Shown here: positions 46,931-58,579 of the stretch, in pieces
Layout: each line of letters opens with the position of its first letter
Position numbering within the stretch: position 1 is the stretch's first letter
Source: Plantago elongata
Lineage: Eukaryota; Streptophyta; Magnoliopsida; Lamiales; Plantaginaceae
Length of the DNA: 64,000 bases
NCBI GenBank assembly: GCA_036897095.1
Contig: JAYMSP010000096.1
Span: 1 to 64,000 of the forward strand
Direction: 5' to 3'
The notes under the pieces: generated by a model
Seen by the model: only the letters and a program-made list of their open reading frames with translations
The model's database searches: none
What the model was told of the DNA's origin: nothing
Made by a program: the position numbers and the translations under genes

Positions 46931-48004
46931 TTTCGACTTTTATTCCCATTATAATCCACGAGTAGTGCACTTTATGTGCGACTAATTCAGTTGAACAGTG
47001 TTCATAATCTACTTGATAGGTTCTCCTGAATGTGTATATTATTTTCCTATGCTTATAAAACCTACCATAATCACATTTTAAATTATTAATAAAGAAGAAA
47101 ATGAACAGCCTGTATATATTTTATTCGTAAATCAGGTGTATTTTGAAAACCAGCGATTTTCAGATCATCCCCTGGCCTGTTTCTCTTAACATTTTGAACC
47201 CAGCGATTTTTAATTAATTATTTAGTACACTATCTTGTTACGTTGAAAATTTGATGGTAGAAAAACAAACTATGCATACAGAATGAATCTCAGCATACAT
47301 CGATAAGCAAAACCGGAACATGCTTGTTGGCTCGATGTAAAATAGTATAGACAAACTACGCATACAGAATCAACCTAAAATGTGACAACTAAATGCCTAA
47401 CCTTATCACCAGATTCTCAAATAAATTATTATTTGGATACTGCGGATGGTTGAGATGTTTTTATACAGTTTCAATATTATTTTAAAGAAAATAAAATTAT
47501 ATTAATAACGTTTAGAGTTTACAAGTATTATAAATGCTCGGAATTTAAGTACCAAATTATGCCAACACCCTTTACTTCATCTTCGTACAATTATAAAATA
47601 ACACAAAGTCCAAACCACTTCACTTCAAAACCCACCGCTTCTCAACATGAATCCGAGACCAAACCAAAACCATCAAGAGGATTAATATTAATGGTAACCA
47701 ATAATATCACGGACCAGAAAAAACTTTGAAACCGGCACACCAAAGAGCCATCTTTAATCCCTCAAAACCCCTCAACCCCATCGTCTAGTATGTCTCAACA
47801 CGAAATCAAGTCAAGAGTTAGGGGTATTAATCACAATCATCCCAAACCAAAATTAAAGTGGAGGGAATAATCCCACCATAAACAAAGTATGGTAAGAAGT
47901 GATGTTTCACGATAACACATATATTTTTAAAATTGTATGTCGAACAACCACCTAATAGTGTCCTTTAAACCCACAATAACTTGGTTCATAACAATTCATG
48001 CTTT
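46931..48004. other. Intergenic spacer, nothing recognised
   Basis: AT-rich sequence without a supported gene or element. Confidence 0.55.
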
Positions 48005-48251
48005 TTTTCGTCCCAGCAAACTTTATACATTTATCATTTTTAACCGTCCCACTAAACTTCATATATTACTAAAAAAGAAAGTTACCCCACCACTAACAAA
48101 TAATAACAATCTCAAGTTTATACAAAAATTACACATTTTGCCACTAAAAGTACACTTTTCCATACTTTCTTCATCTTTTATTATTACTTTAATTTTTCGC
48201 ATAAAATTACACGTCAACTTTAATGTAGAAGTTTGATGAGACGGACGGAAT
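48005..48251. mobile_element. Short MITE, family B (CCGTCCCA termini)
   Basis: The left end 'cgtcccagcaaactttatac', followed by 'ccgtcccactaaacttcat', is matched in reverse at the right ('gaagtttgatgagacggacg'). The ends agree with those of the 1.6 kb element at 5632-7228. The interior is about 120 bp of AT-rich non-coding sequence. Confidence 0.8.
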
Positions 48252-49213
48252 ATTATAATTATCAATACATACTACAAAATACTAGAGTAAGAAAGGCACA
48301 AAGATAGTGAAGGAACTAACCACGTTACTTGGTCGTGCAACAAAAGATTTTGTCATAGGATGATGGGATAAAAAGGAAAATTGTAATTAGAGGCAAGTAT
48401 ACAATGAATTTGTATGTATATAACAAATTAACAATAAAGTAGTAGTATAGAGTAATATAAATAGAAAAAAGGCCTAAAACTGGGAATTGAAGCAGAAAAT
48501 ATGGAGGAGCATGTGAAGAGAAAGTGAAGGGACATTGTACCATAAGACATGTTTATCTGTAGTCGAGCACCTAATTTCTTATTACTCCACTCCATCACTT
48601 TTGCCTCCCTAACCACGTGATACACTTCCATACCACTTCATTGCGTTTTTACATTTCGACCCTAGAATCAATTCTACACATTTATATCTAATTCAACACA
48701 GAGTTATAAGTTAAAAGTCCATATATAGATGGTTTTCATGTAATTTTTTCTTCATTATTCGTGTGATTCGCTTTTTTATCTTATACTTATTTCGCTATTC
48801 ATTAACTTCATATGTAATAAAGTGAGTCTCAAACGATCTGATACTATATTATGATGAGTTAAATACTACTAATTTTGTGAATATATTTTAAGACTAATAC
48901 AAATGTAGGAAAGAAGCAACCTGGGATTCTAATCAAGTCCTTAGGTTAGTGATGAATCTAATCGAGGATTTAGACATATGATTTGATTTGAATCTGTTTG
49001 AAAAGTTTGATGACATGAGTGAAGCTCCCTTTTTCTTGAGCTCCCAACTTTTCTGGCCAACTAAACATGACATTTGAGATAACTAATCATGGTCAAACGT
49101 TTAGAATAGGAAATTATCACCAGAATTTCCCATCACTCTTGACTCTTGACATCTCCCAACAGTCTGTGAATACAAGTGTTGACCAGGTTTAATTTGTCTT
49201 CCTACGTTATTAA
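48252..49213. other. Intergenic spacer, nothing recognised
   Basis: AT-rich; no supported feature. Confidence 0.55.
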
Positions 49214-49349
49214 GGGGCTGATTGATCAGGCATTTAAATGCCTTCATTTAACTTGATGAACATTGATTTGGCGTAAAATATACTTCAAATACCCATTCCA
49301 AACACAATTTCACCAAAATTCTCATTCAAATGCCATGTCAATCAGCCCC
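49214..49349. mobile_element. Short PIF/Harbinger-like MITE, family C, with TAA target duplication
   Basis: 136 bp with terminal inverted repeats GGGGCTGATTG and CAATCAGCCCC, flanked by TAA on both sides. The shared termini place it with the element at 43963, although much of the interior is deleted. Confidence 0.8.
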
Positions 49350-49524
49350 TAAATTCAACACTTAGAAATAGATGAAATATAATCGATACGGGTTAGGAAG
49401 AAATATGATTCTCCTCATATAAGATGGAGTACGCGATTATTTTTGTAGGCTCTATAGTAACGAATGAATAATCTATATCATTTTAGCATTCGTTATTATA
49501 ATTCTGTTTTGTCAAAGCGTTTGT

Positions 49525-49700
49525 AGACGAGAGATAAGCTGAGACACCCTATAACCATGAGGTCACGGGTTCGATTCCCCAAAATGGTTGATTATATTAT
49601 CTGAATAGAAATTGGTGGTGATTTGCATCTAGAATCAATTGATAAATTCGTCTTGTTGAACAATTGTAATTGTAATGCAATATTTCATGTTAATTAATAA
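49525..49700 (+). mobile_element. Possible tRNA-derived SINE fragment
   Basis: It contains 'gaggtcacgggttcgattcc', with a good Pol III B box (GGTTCGATTCC), preceded by sequence resembling a worn A box ('gataagctgagaca'). No cloverleaf forms, so it is not a tRNA gene. A poly-A tail and target duplication were not found. Confidence 0.35.
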
Positions 49701-51204
49701 TTGAAAAGTTTATAATTCCATTTCAATATCAAATCAATCTAATTTTTATATTATGTACTATCTCGACAAATTTATAATTTTTTAGTATAAGTATTGCAAT
49801 GCAATTACTAAAACTAATTGAAAATTTCCAAGTACTTTCCCAACTTACACGATTGATGTAACATAAAACATCTTTAAAACTTTTCAAATTTCTAAATTCT
49901 ATCTAGCATTACAAAACAAAACGTATGAGATCATTGAAAACTCTAAGCTGCATATTTTTATAGAAATGTATAAATAAATCCATGCGTAGTTGCTTACCAA
50001 GTGGGTTACATAACCTATGCTTCATATGAGAAGACTAATAGTCAAACCAAATCCTCATTAAAAAATACCGATTTACAAGCGGTAAAAAAATCGTTATCAA
50101 AACCACACATTAAACATGTTCGCCCCCAAACCTTGGAAAGTTTACTACTTTACTACTCCAAATCTCCAATAGTCACTGTCTCCACGTGGTGGAATCTCAG
50201 TAAAAAATTAGTCATCAACTTTTTACCGCACACGGTAAAAAATCAGATCCGCAGAATCTGGCGCACTTTAGCCCGCCCCGCACCCGCCAAACAAACCGGG
50301 TCCACTACCAAATCACGCCAATCAATTCAAAACCATCTCTTTTCTTCGTTTTCTTGAATATTTTTACCTCTTTAAAAACACAAAATAATTTTAAAATAAT
50401 ATTCCACCAGTCGCAGACATTTCAAACAAGAGCTGAAAATAGAAAACCTTTTCTCTTCTATATATATACATACACACACCTAAAAAAACGTAATTCAACT
50501 TACCAAACCTTGTATTTGTACCATTGTATGTGGTGGTTTATTGGTATTTGGTCAGGAAAAAGAAAAGAAAAAAATTAAATCTTGGTAGCTGGAAGATTTT
50601 GTGGTCACTGTTTCATTTCATTCATACTCTTTCCTGATTTGGTTCAAGACTGTGTTTTTATTAACGGAATCACCGAATTCTTGCTAACCCACTTCAAGAA
50701 TCGTCCTGAATTTTAATGGGTAAGTGTCATTTTTTTTTTTTTTTTGGTGAATTAGTGGTTGACACAGTAGAGGTTTGTGGTTCTTGTTTTGTCTTCTTGT
50801 TTGTTTTAATTTCGAGATTTGCTTGTGGGGTCTTGTGGAAAAGGGGTGTGTGATGTGAATACTTGCTGTTACCAGGCTGTGATTTTTCATATGGGCGTGT
50901 TTTGTGTTTCTCTTTTGTACAGTTTGTGTTTGTGTTTTGTGTGCTGTCAAAACTCATGTGTGTTGTGAGGAAAAAAAAAGCATAGAGTCCCACTGTACAG
51001 AGAGGGTAACAAGGAAAACTTTTTTCAGGTGGCTTATTATGGCCTTCTTAATTGGCTGCCAATTCTTGTTATTTAAGGATCTTTCTGGATTTGTCTTGAA
51101 ATCTGAGTTGATTTTTATTGGCCCTTTGGAAAGGTTTTGGTAAGGTTTTCTATGTTATCTGAAATTTTGATTCCTCTGCAGAGTCTTCAGTGAGTTATTC
51201 AAAC
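49701..51204. other. Spacer, then promoter and 5' leader of the ACR5-like gene
   Basis: Around 50457-50470 there is a 'tatatatatac' stretch. A leader exon is inferred up to 50719, where a donor ('aatgg|gtaagtg') begins a 5'UTR intron of about 460 bp ending at the acceptor 'cctctgcag' near 51181. There are no coding frames of note. Confidence 0.5.
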
Positions 51205-53462
51205 ATGGATGATGAGTATGAGAAGTTTTTGAGGAGGATGAATCCTCCAAGGTACATAGATTTGTTGGCCTCCTTGTTTGATTCATAAGGCTATTCAGTT
51301 TGATTATGTTGTTAAATGTTGTGTTTTGTTTGCAGAGTTGTGATTGATAATGCATCTTGCAAAACTGCAACTGTTATACAGGTGATTCTTGATTTCAATC
51401 ACTTATCTGGCTTCTTATTGTTGATCACTCTAGCCTCTGTTGAAATTCCTAAATGTTCTCTTGTGCATCTTGTTGCTCAAAATGTAGGTTGATAGTGCTA
51501 ACAAACATGGAATCCTATTAGAAGTGGTTCAAGTCCTTACTGATCTCAACCTTATGATAACTAAAGCTTATATCTGCTCTGATGGTGGATGGTTCATGGA
51601 TGGTAACAACATTAACCTGTCGTTTTCGATACATTTTCCATCTCAACTGCTATTTGGTTCATTTTCCTGACATTTGGTATGCATTCCGCCAGTGTTTAAC
51701 GTTACTGATGACGATGGGAACAAGATAACTGATGAAGCAGTTCTAGACTACATTCAGAAGGTGAGTTGTTGTGATTGACATTTTACTCAATTGTCTTTGT
51801 ATTTAAGCGACAACAGTCCATATTCATAACTTCCTTTCAATTTCAGTCACTTGGCCCAGACTCTTGCTTTGCATCTTCCATGAGAAGATCCGTTGGGGTG
51901 ACGTCTAATACGGACCATACCTCGATAGAATTGATTGGAACTGACAGACCGGGACTACTTTCGGAAGTGAGTGCTGTCCTCACCGACCTCAAATGCAACG
52001 TTGTGAACGGTGAGGTATGGACTCACAACACCAGGGCAGCAGCTGTAATGCAAGTGACGGACGAGTTGACGGGTGGTGCGATCACGGACCCTGATAGGCT
52101 ATCCATGGTTAAGCGCCTTTTGTGTAACGTGCTTTCCGGCAGCAATAAGTCGAGGGAAGCTAAGACAGTAGTGTCTCATGGGTCTACTCATACGGAGCGG
52201 AGGCTTCACCAGATGATGTTTGATGACCGTGATTACGAAAGGGTTGGTGATGATTCGTCGGAGGAGAAAGAAAGGCCTAGTGTGAATGTGGTTAACTGGC
52301 ACGATAAGGACTACTCAGTTGTCACCATTCGGTGCAAGGATAGGCCAAAACTTCTGTTTGATATAGTGTGCACTTTGACTGACATGCAATATGTGGTCTT
52401 TCATGGAAATGTTGAGGCTGAGGGTACAGATGCTTATCAGGTATATGATTTACTTAGTTAGCATCATTTGATTAAGTTTTTTGTTTGGTCTTATAACATG
52501 GCCTAAAGACCATTTTATTGTTTTCTTCTTGAAGGAGTACTGTATAAGACACATCGACGGATCCCCGGTGAAATCTGATGCAGAGAGACAAAGGGTGATT
52601 CAATGTCTTGAAGCTGCTATAGAAAGAAGAGTATCTGAAGTAAGGATAATTATCACATACTATTGCTTAACAGTTTGACCTTTGAATTAACAAGATCTGC
52701 ATATTTGATTGATTTTTTAGTTGCATTATTTCGGTTTCTCTTACTTGTAAGCATGTTGTTTTGGCAAAGTATGACTCTATCTTGCATGCTTATCCACTAG
52801 TTTAGAGGTTAGTTTATACATGTATGTAGCATATATGCAGGACAAGACTTGGAAAAGTAGCAATCAAGAAACTAAAACCAGTCTCAAAATGATAATCAAT
52901 TTAAGTTGTCCAACATGTTTGTCATCTTGATGCTGACTAACTATAATTAATTTCGTTTTTATCTTGGCCAAAAGTCCAAGAAAGACATTGATTCTTCTTA
53001 GCAGTAAATGTTTTCCTGTTCGACAATATGCATAAAGTCAAGACTATTGCTTCGGCTCTTTATAATATACAAAGCCTGGGTTGTTGCATGAAATTGACTG
53101 CTCATCTGTTTCCCTTCTCTCAGGGGTTAAAGCTAGAACTATGCACAGGCGACCGAGTTGGACTATTGTCAGAGATAACTCGAATCTTCCGGGAGAATAG
53201 CCTTACCGTGACACGAGCAGAAGTATCAACCAGAGCTGGCAAAGCCGTCAATACATTCTACGTCCGTGAAGCATCGGGATATCCTGTTGATCCGAAGATT
53301 ATAGATTCCATCAGACAAACTATAGGACAAACCATACTCCGAGTCAAAGGCCGACCCGAAGGGTCGAGTCAAGCACAGGAATCTCCAACAAGATTCCTCT
53401 TTGGTGGTCTGTTTAAGTCAAAATCTTTTTGTAACTTTGGCTTGGTTAGATCCTACTCTTGA
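51205..53462 (+). CDS. ACR5: ACT-domain-repeat protein, ACR5-like
   Basis: Seven exons join in phase: 51205-51251, 51336-51381, 51488-51602, 51693-51760, 51847-52440, 52535-52639 and 53124-53462; 437 residues. The protein has four ACT domains, at about residues 22-95, 117-190, 248-315 and 327-400. Two contain clear ligand-loop motifs ([14 protein letters not shown] and [14 protein letters not shown]), and [15 protein letters not shown] is the third. The C-terminus [17 protein letters not shown], ending GLVRSYS, is characteristic of the ACR4/ACR5 group. ACR proteins are thought to be amino-acid sensors resembling the bacterial GlnD C-terminus; ligands are mostly unknown. The start [16 protein letters not shown] is the usual one. 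Its place beside the SOT and TRAX genes supports ACR5 over ACR4, from recalled Arabidopsis order. Confidence 0.93.
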
Positions 53463-54876
53463 AGCACTAGTTTATGCATTCCCAATGTACATCCCAAACC
53501 CCTCTTTATCAAGTTAGTGTCTGTCTGTATATATATCCTGCTTGTTTTTTAGCTTAATCTACTTAGAAAGGACTCAACACAGGTTGATCCTATAAGTTTA
53601 GTTTAAGCATCTGAATTGTGTAGCTGACACTGAAGTTGCAGTGTCAAGCTTCTGAAGTACTACTGTACAGGGCAAATTCTGATTCCTTGTATCACTTAAT
53701 GGAACCACTATTTGTCAAGAAAAGGCTTCTTTTTCCTACTTTTGTCAAGGGATACAATAATACCTTAAAAACTTGAAGCATGAGGTGTAACACCATTGAC
53801 TTGATATTGAAATGGCCACAAGTTGTAGGATGTTGATAAGCTCTAGAGGACTTGTGACTAGATCTGTCCCAATTGATTACAATTGGCCATATTGCAGCCA
53901 CTAGCTAGTAGCTAGTATAATACCACCAAGACTTTTTGTGACTTGCTCCAACATATATCATAACTAGTCTTACATAATCTTCAGGGCTCCCACATCCTGG
54001 AAATTTCCACTGAACTTTGCTAGTAGCACATAGTATCATTGCAAAACATGTGTAAGACTGTATAACGTGTTACACATCTGCGATTCATCTCTGATATGGT
54101 GTGCGTATCGCATCTGTTAGCTGTATCGGGTACACCAAGTGGCATGAAGGCCCCAAGGAAACAACGGGAGGTGGTGCGATCAGATTGAGCACCATTGTAC
54201 TACTTAGTTGGTAGTAGGGTCGGCGGCTGGCAAATGTTTAGTCACAACTCACAATCTTTGATTAAAACCAAATATTTACCAAGACTTGCGGAGCATTACT
54301 TTATTTCTTGAATATGACATGTTATTGATTTTTTCGGTTGGCGTATCTATCTATTTAATTATTCTAGTCTTTGAATGATTTAATTAATTAGTGAGGTGCT
54401 CACATACGTGGATTGAATTGCCTAATCACGTTATTGGATTCACTCTCATAAACTAGTGCAAAATGTTCTGATTCCTCTGCAGATTCCGCCTGTCTTACGG
54501 TCGTAATTAAACTAGTTAAGTATAGAATCTTTGCAGACTGTAAGAAGCACAGGCTTATTATGAAGCATCATTTGGACATACAAAAGTACAAAACAAAAAA
54601 GATACTCTTAAGAACTCAAGCGCAAATACACTCACTCATCTGTTGCATGTCACTACTCCAAAGAGCAATAAGAACAGATTTCCTAAAAGTTTCTGAAAAT
54701 GTATGCGCTTCATATTTAGCATAATCGTCACCTCACTTCTAGTTTTAGCCTTTAGAAGATATATGCAGGCCACATAAGTTAATTGTTGCCATTTGGCACA
54801 AAGCCACTCTGATGTTGTCCGCCATATCCAGATACGCTGTTATGATTTGGTCCGTGTTGATGATATGGGCTATTGC
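53463..54876. other. Spacer between convergent ACR5-like and MORF genes
   Basis: It holds the two 3'UTRs. The stretch 54779-54876 appears to be former coding sequence of the MORF gene in a shifted frame (see findings). Nothing else is recognised. Confidence 0.6.
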
Positions 54877-57001
54877 CTACTGGTCATTAGCTGCTGGCAC
54901 ACTTCCACCATAGCTGGGCTGCTGCTGATAGTTGTTGGGCCGCATTGCCCCAGATGGGCCTCCATTATTCCCTCTGGGATTCTGATTCCGGTTACCGGGT
55001 GGCCCTTGTCTTCTTGCGTCAAAGTTTCTTGGCCTATCAGAATTGCGAGGCCTGTCATTGCGTTTCTTTTCATTGGCACGAGCATTGTTCCTTACCCATT
55101 CCTCATGATACTTGGGGTCATATGGAACAGCCTCTCCATTGATGAAAGGTTCTCCTGCAAAACAAAACATTACACATTTTAAAACTAAAACATCAAGTTA
55201 TACACAAGCAATATTAGAAAAGCAAACAGATGTCCCATGAGAAGATATCCTTGCTGAACAATACCAATAAGAACAAAAAACTCTCAAAAATCATTTTGGA
55301 CTGAATAAAATCAACCAATGCTATATTGCCGACATTCAGATGATAATAAAAATACAAAGTGATTATTATAAAGCCAAGACATAACATATGATTTTCTCTC
55401 ACTATTCAAAGAACAAATGAATATTGTTCCTCATGGTTTAACAGGAGTATGCATACAAGTAGTCGTAGAGGTCACCGGGACACTCCGCATTCTATTATAT
55501 GATTTTAGATACCCCTACTTCATGGCTATAGATAGAGTGGATCACCAACTTTAAATAAGATGGCTACATGAATTAAATAGATGAAATCATTATTGGTGAT
55601 TATAACAAATGAAGTACTTGAGGCTTAGGATTTATCACATGAAGAGGTAATAATCATGCAAAAGCACAAACAGAGCAAGTAGAATCATACCGCCATAGTC
55701 CTTCTTTTGGACATCCATGTAAGAATCCGCAAGCACCCATGAAACCTTAGGCAGCTCTGCACAGAAAATTAGAAACATCTATAAATAATTCCAAATTTCC
55801 ATATGCAACAAGTCAGTTAATTACTACTACAAAGTAAGAAGTCGAGTAATTTTACCTTTCAACTTGCTTGAAAGTTCTTCAGACACCAGGGCTCCAAAGG
55901 CAAAATAATGCCTAGTCGAAACAGAATAAATCTTCTGTCTGGCTTCCTCCTCACTGCAACATGTCAACCATATATTATACATATAACCCCCAAAACAGCA
56001 CACTAAGTAATCGGTGAAAGTAAGAACAATAAACAGACAAACAACAAACAAGGCTAAAGGACTCCTTCACATAACAATCATTGATTGACTGAATTATCAG
56101 AATGGAAGAATTGATTTCATGATAGCTGACTGCTTGCATGTTCATTCACTTTAATCTGCTAGGACCGTTTGACAAGCACAAAAGTCAGACAGTCGATAAC
56201 TCGATATACTATTGGATGAATAATAGTGGTATTATGTTTAGGCATGGTTCAAGGATCTCACCCCTTGGACCTTAAACCAGTGCATATATGATATAACAAT
56301 GTCTAAGCAACAATCACATTATACAGCTCGAGAAGCAACCTCGGAATTCGAATGTATCCTATAATGACTTCCAGAAAGCAAAACTACACACTACGCAGCA
56401 TGAAACCTAAGCTTAAGTAATCATCATGAAGAAGAAGTTCAAAACAATCCCCAAAATCATTCGATTTCTATCCAAACAAATGCATGACATCAGTATTACC
56501 TAATGTAAACTATCATATCAGATCAGATCAGATCAGTCCAACAAGGTAAAGTAAACCGCACGAAATTAGCACAAATATAAAATTAAAAAAAAAAAAAAGC
56601 AACCCGAACAGTAGAATAGACAATAGAAGATGGAAATGAAGGAGGAGTAACAACCTTCCAACCACGGTAGCCAAGGTTTTGATGTAATAATCAATAATCT
56701 CGTCTCTGGAGGGATCGCCTTCAGGTTTTTCCATAACAACAAGCCAGTGCTCGAAGTCGCAGCCGGCGAGCTTTATGGCATCCTTTGGTGGACTACTGGA
56801 CTCTTTAGGTTTAGGGTCGCTTTGCGGATTGGCGGCTGGTTCAGTACAGAAGCTCCGAGTGGCGAAGAGAGAGGAACGGAAAGTGGCGGCGGCGAGAGGG
56901 CGGAAGCGAGAAAGGGAGGAGGAGCGGGTGGTGGTGGTGGATTGCCTGGTGAATGTGGAAAGAGAGCGAGTTAGAGAGCGAGCTAGGTAGCGAGTCGCCA
57001 T
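54877..57001 (-). CDS. MORF8: Organellar RNA editing factor, MORF8/RIP1-like
   Basis: Four exons join in phase: 57001-56655, 55953-55856, 55756-55691 and 55154-54877; 262 residues. Residues 1-50 are rich in Arg, Ser and Thr with no acids (MATRYLARSLTRSLSTFTRQ), a mitochondrial or dual targeting peptide. The MORF box (about 80-178) reads GCDFEHWLVVMEKPEGDPSR, KIYSVSTRHYFAFGALVSEE, LADSYMDVQKKDYGGEPF and YDPKYHEEWVRNNARANEKK. The tail is rich in Arg, Gly, Pro, Asn and Gln. MORFs bind PPR editing proteins and are needed for C-to-U editing in mitochondria and plastids. Wording is closest to MORF8/RIP1, but the tail is much shorter than in Arabidopsis. The frame stops just before a further stretch of about 33 residues of the same composition in another frame. 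Confidence 0.9.
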
Positions 57002-57988
57002 TATTGGGACTCGTGAGGTTTGCTTGTTGACCTGATTTGTTAAACCCTAGAGTTGGGGATTTGTTTTGAAATGAGCTAGGTAGGTTCTGAGCTTTGAAAT
57101 TGGAAGCTTTGTTAATCCTTAAATTATGCTTTCTGAAGTTGAAATCTGTTTCAAGTCACAGCATTCTCCAACCTATAGCATTTACGGTTTCATTACCGAG
57201 CCAACTCCGCTTCATTCAAACGCATACAAGCGACTTAGTTTTATGGCAAAATATTCCTCTACGTGCAGTTGCAAAAAATACATGTTGATGTTGAGTCGTC
57301 CGGTGCTCCTCTTGAGCTATTGTCCGTGTTGCATTTCGTCCAACCAGGCAGGAAACGCTGCCAGTAATGTGCAGGGCCATTCCAGGACAACAACAGACCT
57401 TAAAAGAGTGCAAACTCTACAGTCCACTTGGAATTAAACGTAGTGTCCAAAGGAAGTGGGCTAATTAACTTTCCCAACGAGACACTAAATTGCTGCCAAT
57501 ATTGAATAACAAGAGGAATCAATTCAATCGAATATCCACTTCTCCCAGGTGTTCCATAGCACCAAAACACCAATAATAATATAAAGTCGCCAAAGAGAGA
57601 GAATTTGAGGACTAAAATACCGATCAATCGCAAAGAATACGAGCTCTGTCTTCCATTAATAATATTTGAATTTCATTTTATAAATTAGAATAATTTAAAG
57701 TTTGCTTCATTTTTCATTATTAACTTTCATTTTATTAAATTAATTTACTATGAAATGAAATGACTTTATATCTAAATTGTCAATTATTCATTAATGCTCC
57801 CGTCTACTTTATCACCAATTCTAAACTTTATCGTTAATTTCAGCTTTATACGTAATTATATTTTTGTATATTACATCAATTTTACACATTATATAGTCAA
57901 CAATTTAGTACTTAAATAACATTCTTTAACTGAGATAAAGCAAGTTCTCTTTGGGAAGTTACAAATATTTAGCAGGTACAACCATCAG
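57002..57988. other. Divergent promoter region between MORF and the SKP1-like gene
   Basis: About 1 kb with no supported gene. The first 100 bases carry the MORF leader; no TATA box is evident for it. Confidence 0.6.
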
Positions 57989-57998
57989 TTATAAATAC
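57989..57998 (+). promoter_or_regulatory. TATA box of the SKP1-like gene
   Basis: TTATAAATAC lies about 110 bases before the ATG at 58106, with CT/CA-rich leader sequence between. Confidence 0.6.
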
Positions 57999-58105
57999 AG
58001 AGCATCTTCATTCCACTCCAAATTCCACAACCTGAGACCAGCTCCCAATTCCAATTCAAATTATCTGAATTTATTCTGATAGCAAAACACCAAATTCGAC
58101 CAACC

Positions 58106-58579
58106 ATGTCTTCTGAAACCAACTCCCAGTCCCCAATGAAGAAGATGATCAAGCTGATAAGCTTGGACGGAGAAAAGTTCCAACTGGAAGAAGAGGCTGC
58201 CCTACTTTCTGTGACGTTCAAGCACATGATCGAAGACACTTGCGCTACCGAATTCATCCCTTTGCCCAACGTCAAAGCGAAAACTCTCGCCGTTGTGATC
58301 GAGTACTGTAACCTGCATGTGGAAGGTGTGCCTGAGGAGAATCGGAAGATGTTCGGTAAGGAGATGGTGAATCGGGAACCAGAAATCCTCGTGGAGCTGT
58401 TAAAAGCGGCAGATTTCCTGGATGTGAAGGGGCTTCTTGATCTTGTTAGCCAGGCTGTGGTGGATAGAATCAAGGATATGTCTGTGGAGAGGGTTCGTGA
58501 GCTGTTCAACATTGAGAATGATTATACTCCAGAAGAAGAGAAGGCTGTTCGTATCGAGAATGCTTGGGCCTTTCAGTAA
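58106..58579 (+). CDS. SKP1-like protein (ASK family)
   Basis: Intronless, 157 residues, full length for the family. The N-terminal BTB/POZ-type fold starts KKMIKLISLDGEKFQLEEEA and includes IPLPNVKAKTLAVVIEYC. The C-terminal Skp1 domain, which binds F-box proteins, includes LLKAADFLDVKGLLDLVSQA, VVDRIKDMS, FNIENDYTPEEEKAVRIENA and the end WAFQ, where WAFE is usual. The family links F-box proteins to cullin-1 in SCF ubiquitin ligases. The divergent inter-domain segment (VPEENRKMFGKEMVNREPEI) and missing intron suggest one of the rapidly evolving lineage-expanded ASK genes rather than the core ASK1 orthologue. A duplicated 3' tail lies downstream. Confidence 0.92.
   Translation: MSSETNSQSPMKKMIKLISLDGEKFQLEEEAALLSVTFKHMIEDTCATEFIPLPNVKAKTLAVVIEYCNLHVEGVPEENRKMFGKEMVNREPEILVELLKAADFLDVKGLLDLVSQAVVDRIKDMSVERVRELFNIENDYTPEEEKAVRIENAWAFQ

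Noticed and set aside
49540-49610. A tRNA gene
   Set aside because: It has a B box but no acceptor, D or anticodon stem pairing.
56747-56990. Gly/Glu-rich plus-strand frames
   Set aside because: Antisense to the Arg/Ser-rich targeting peptide of the MORF gene.
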